Assembly: GCA_017547995.1 (NCBI GenBank)
Contig: JAFYNW010000228.1
Coordinates: 1 to 7,052 of the forward strand
Length of the DNA: 7,052 bases
Source: Clostridia bacterium
Lineage (GTDB): Bacteria > Bacillota > Clostridia > Oscillospirales > Butyricicoccaceae
Reading direction: 5' to 3'
This document shows, one piece after another, positions 6,121 to 7,052 of this stretch. A program made the translations under genes and the position numbers. The stretch's first letter is position 1; the number at the start of each line of letters is the position of its first letter. Under the pieces are notes generated by a model. The model ran no database searches and was not told where the DNA came from. It was given only the letters and a program-made list of their open reading frames with translations.

Positions 6121-7052
6121 ATGAGAAGAAAATCAAAAGAATTAAATATCGGGGGTGTCCTTATTGGTGGAGGGCACCCTATTGCAATTCAGTCGATGTG
6201 TAATATTCCGTCTTACGACGTTGAAAACACAATCAAGCAGATTGACAGACTCTACGATGCAGGCTGTCAGATAACACGCCTTGCCGTACCTGACGAAGAG
6301 GGCGCAATCAATTTTGCCAAAATCAGAAAGGCATCCAAGCTGCCAATTGTTGCTGATATCCATTTTGACTATCGTCTTGCTATTATGGCGGCGCAGGGTG
6401 GTGCAGACAAAATCCGCATCAATCCGGGCAACATCGGCGATATTAACAAGGTGCGTGAGGTTGTTGCAGTATGTAAGGACAAGGGTATTCCAATCCGTAT
6501 CGGTGTAAATGGCGGATCACTTGAAAAGCCTATCCTTGAAAAGTATGGTGTTACACCAATCGGTCTTGTGGAAAGCGCTATGCGTCACGTTGATATTCTT
6601 GAAAAATGCAACTGTACAGATATCTGTATTTCCATCAAGACTTCAAACGTAAAAAATAACATCGATGCATACAGATTGATGGCAGATAAATGCGAATATC
6701 CGCTCCATCTTGGTGTAACTGAGGCTGGCACGGAATATATGGGCACAATCAAGTCTGCCGTTGCACTTGGATCGCTTTTGTGCGATGGTATCGGTGATAC
6801 AATCCGTGTTTCTCTTACAGACGACCCTGTCAAGGAAATCTATGCGGCTAAGTCTATCCTCAAGTCTATCGGCATGACAGACAGCGGTGTAAATATCGTT
6901 TCCTGCCCAACCTGCGGCAGAACGAGAGTAGGGCTTATCGATCTTGCGAAGGAAGTTGAACAGAAGCTTTCGGGCGTCAAGGCAAAGCTCAACGTTGCAG
7001 TTATGGGCTGCGTTGTAAACGGTCCTGGAGAGGCAAGAGAAGCAGACGTAGG
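6121..7052 (+). CDS. ispG: 4-hydroxy-3-methylbut-2-en-1-yl diphosphate synthase (3' end outside window)
   Basis: Iron-sulfur enzyme of the MEP pathway that turns 2-C-methyl-erythritol 2,4-cyclodiphosphate into HMBPP. The frame runs open from ATG 6121 to the window end, 310 full codons of about 350 expected for the short bacterial form. GAGG at 6111-6114, in the last codons of rseP, is six bases upstream. Family features are IAIQSM (21-26), GCQITRLAVPD (48-58), ADIHFD (78-83), IRINPGNIG (98-106), PIRIGVNGGSLE (124-135) and LGVTEAG (197-203). The 4Fe-4S ligands are Cys262 and Cys265 in SCPTCGRT and Cys297 in MGCVVNGPGE; Glu304 matches the active-site E. coli E312. Odd points are CNIPSYD at 27-33, where most relatives have a TNTDTRD-like segment, and extra cysteines at 163, 165 and 169. 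The assignment is secure. Confidence 0.97.
   Translation, partial: MRRKSKELNIGGVLIGGGHPIAIQSMCNIPSYDVENTIKQIDRLYDAGCQITRLAVPDEEGAINFAKIRKASKLPIVADIHFDYRLAIMAAQGGADKIRINPGNIGDINKVREVVAVCKDKGIPIRIGVNGGSLEKPILEKYGVTPIGLVESAMRHVDILEKCNCTDICISIKTSNVKNNIDAYRLMADKCEYPLHLGVTEAGTEYMGTIKSAVALGSLLCDGIGDTIRVSLTDDPVKEIYAAKSILKSIGMTDSGVNIVSCPTCGRTRVGLIDLAKEVEQKLSGVKAKLNVAVMGCVVNGPGEAREADV

Noticed and set aside
1..7052. Search for a novel system, CRISPR array, mobile element, tRNA/rRNA or riboswitch
   Set aside because: Nearly every base is accounted for by known housekeeping genes; I saw no repeated spacers, insertion-sequence ends, tRNA-like folds or unexplained gap longer than about 100 bases.

Overview
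This window is a stretch of conserved bacterial housekeeping chromosome. It carries eight plus-strand protein genes, head to tail. The first (uvrA) and the last (ispG) are cut by the window edges. The order pyrH-frr-uppS-cdsA-dxr-rseP-ispG is a classic Firmicutes/Clostridia arrangement. Strong GGAGG-type Shine-Dalgarno sites, a moderate GC content, abundant AGA arginine codons and a short RseP all point to a clostridial anaerobe. My guess is a gut Ruminococcaceae/Oscillospiraceae-like lineage, but I cannot fix the genus from sequence alone.

Layout: 1-914 is the C-terminal third of the excision-repair ATPase UvrA. A gap of about 100 bp (915-1015) holds a good extended -10 promoter and a small leader hairpin. 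pyrH (UMP kinase) and frr (ribosome recycling factor) follow, with codon choice typical of strongly expressed genes. A perfect 10-bp inverted repeat with a weak T-tract lies between frr and uppS and looks like a partial terminator or processing stem. After it come uppS, cdsA, dxr, rseP and ispG, separated by only 2 to 10 bases. Several of their ribosome-binding sites lie inside the last codons of the gene before. rseP starts with TTG.

How the genes fit together: Dxr and IspG are two steps of the MEP isoprenoid pathway. It makes the IPP/DMAPP that leads to the UppS product undecaprenyl diphosphate, the lipid carrier for peptidoglycan precursors. CdsA uses CTP to make CDP-diacylglycerol for phospholipids. 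PyrH feeds UTP and CTP pools that serve RNA, UDP-sugar wall precursors and CdsA. RseP is the membrane site-2 protease, often linked to envelope stress signalling. Frr serves translation. The cluster is therefore a growth and envelope-building operon.

I looked for a hidden novel system (antisense genes, repeats, CRISPR, mobile elements, RNA genes) and saw none. The points worth a second look are small: the frr-uppS hairpin, the apparent operon start at pyrH next to uvrA rather than tsf, the TTG start of rseP, and unusual residues in normally conserved motifs of UppS and IspG.
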